Source: Sinotaia quadrata (taxonomy: Eukaryota > Mollusca > Gastropoda > Architaenioglossa > Viviparidae). Taken from it: 64,000 bases of DNA. The first letter of the stretch is position 1. The number at the start of each line of letters is the position of its first letter. The notes under the pieces were generated by a model, which worked only from the letters and a program-made list of their open reading frames with translations, was not told the DNA's origin and searched no databases. This document shows, piece after piece, positions 37,254 through 64,000 of this stretch. Both the position numbers and the translations under genes were made by a program. The DNA is taken from the NCBI GenBank assembly GCA_028829895.1, contig CM054181.1:32024857-32088856 (forward strand). The letters are read 5' to 3'.

Positions 37254-37647
37254 AGCCTAGCAAGTGATAAAATTAAAGTGCGTAGTTAAAAGTAATGATA
37301 AACATGATCAATCATTAGAGATGACTGGAAAGAGTTTTGTGAAGTTATTTATATCCATTCGAAAATCACAGGAATATGCTGCCACTTCGTTAAGTTAGTA
37401 TGGATTGTATTGGATGCTGATTTGTTGCATACTGCAGTTCGTATTTCAATATGGCGATTACTAACGAATTGTGACATGACCTCTTTGCAAAAGGCGAGAT
37501 AGTCAGTCTATTCAGATGTATCTAGCAACTGCTAAATTCAGCTAATAATATCAACTGTTATACTCTAATGCAGCAGTAGTGCGGAAATAACCCTGGTGTC
37601 ACCTTAGGAGGAAGACAAAATATTGCAGTTAGACGTGGGTGGATGGT

Positions 37648-37706
37648 CTCTCTCTCTCTCTCTGATTCTGTCTCTCTGTCTCTGTCTGTCTGTCTGTCTC
37701 TCTCTC
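37648..37706. repeat. (CT)n/(CTGT)n microsatellite
   Basis: CT-rich simple repeat with CTGT units. Confidence 0.93.
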
Positions 37707-38146
37707 ACAAATATTCTGAAGTTCTTGTAAACTACTAATCTACTTGTACACACATGAGAAAAAACAAATCATTGAATGGAATCTAATATCTAAAAGCCAA
37801 ATAAGCATAATTGATGATTGATACACAACAAATTAAAACAAAATAAAATTACTGAAGTCCAATACAATCGTGGGAAGAAAACGGTCACTGCTTTGAGCTA
37901 GGACATTTCGCTTTCTAGGGTCTTTGTTTCCAATGAGTTATAAATAAGAAAGAATTTGAGAACATTAAATACGTAGAGCATCGGTCAGGAGGTCTCAAAT
38001 CAATGAGATCACTGATAACATAAAATACGTAGTGTACGGGTATGGAGATTTCAGATCAATGGGATCACTTTGTCAATTGTGGAGGAAATGCCAAACTGTG
38101 GGCATGGCTCTTCAACGGGCACCCAGCAAAGTGAACAAACTTCAAA

Positions 38147-63791
<25,645 letters not shown>

Positions 63792-63902
63792 CTGCAATCA
63801 GATAGGAAACTAAAATTAAAGTTGATTTATTTAAAATACATCGTCAGATCTAAAAATTAATAAATGCACTCACACAAACCACAAGCGTGCACAGAGACAC
63901 AA

Positions 63903-63934
63903 AGATAGATAGACAGTCAGACAGACAGACAGAC

Positions 63935-64000
<66 letters not shown>
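63903..64000. repeat. (GACA)n-(GATA)n microsatellite at window end
   Basis: GACA then GATA repeats running off the right edge. Confidence 0.95.

Larger units (their letters stand above)
34112..38146. other. Intergenic region between the convergent genes
   Basis: About 4 kb between the two stop codons, including both 3' UTRs. It holds decayed copies of the YLQP repeat (to 34265), a poly(A) signal for the plus gene (34531), a 33-bp tandem repeat (34790-34889), a duplicated segment near 35110-35230, a large GT array (36719-36966) and a CT run (37648-37706). Minus-strand 3' UTR near 37950-38146 contains a degenerate repeat around 'caatgrgatcact'. No further gene is seen. Confidence 0.7.

Overview
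This is AT-rich animal DNA packed with microsatellites and minisatellites. Short phase-compatible exons (72-280 bp, long last exon 932 bp) are separated by introns of about 0.2-4 kb. The exon style and domain set (LRR, Ly6/uPAR, EB/EGF-like modules, adhesion GPCR) fit a lophotrochozoan, probably a mollusc. That assignment is inference. There is no sign of prokaryotic organisation.

Two receptor genes lie tail to tail, and both 5' ends run off the window. The plus-strand gene (exons from 2461 to 34111) encodes a single-pass receptor: LRR, LRR C-terminal cap, 12-cysteine Ly6/uPAR-type domain, eight EB/EGF-like modules, one transmembrane helix and a roughly 360-residue cytoplasmic tail. No kinase or other enzyme domain is visible in the tail. 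It carries YxxM and YxN motifs and twelve 16-residue repeats centred on YLQP (the pYxxP consensus of Crk/CrkL SH2 domains), a layout like the p130Cas substrate domain. All 15 exons join in one open frame (917 residues in the window).

The minus-strand gene (63791 down to 38147) encodes an adhesion GPCR: LRR, LRR, LRR C-terminal cap, Ly6/uPAR-type domain, hormone-receptor motif (HRM), GAIN domain with a canonical GPS (HL/T), seven transmembrane helices and a short Ser/Thr-rich tail. Its 19 exons also chain in frame (884 residues in the window), with one uncertain donor.

The two genes share a homologous ectodomain. The last LRR exon is 84 bp in both. The LRR-cap and two Ly6 exons have the same phases, and all 12 Ly6 cysteines align. 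They look like a pair of receptors with a common recognition head on different signalling bodies, one a phosphotyrosine docking scaffold and the other a 7TM receptor. Shared ligand binding is a hypothesis.

Non-coding DNA is mostly tandem repeats. Several arrays are built from an exon-intron border, so copies of a real splice site with a few coding bases sit beside that site (19918-20130, 29002-29197, 60247-60562, 39125-40318; weaker at 14890-15378, 44695-44930 and 60631-60925). Other items are a non-autonomous hAT transposon with an 8-bp target duplication (26709-27525), a dispersed repeat family with at least five copies, and a 0.8-kb imperfect inverted repeat around the TM3 exon of the GPCR gene. 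The 4-kb space between the genes (34112-38146) holds decayed tail repeats, a poly(A) signal and simple repeats.
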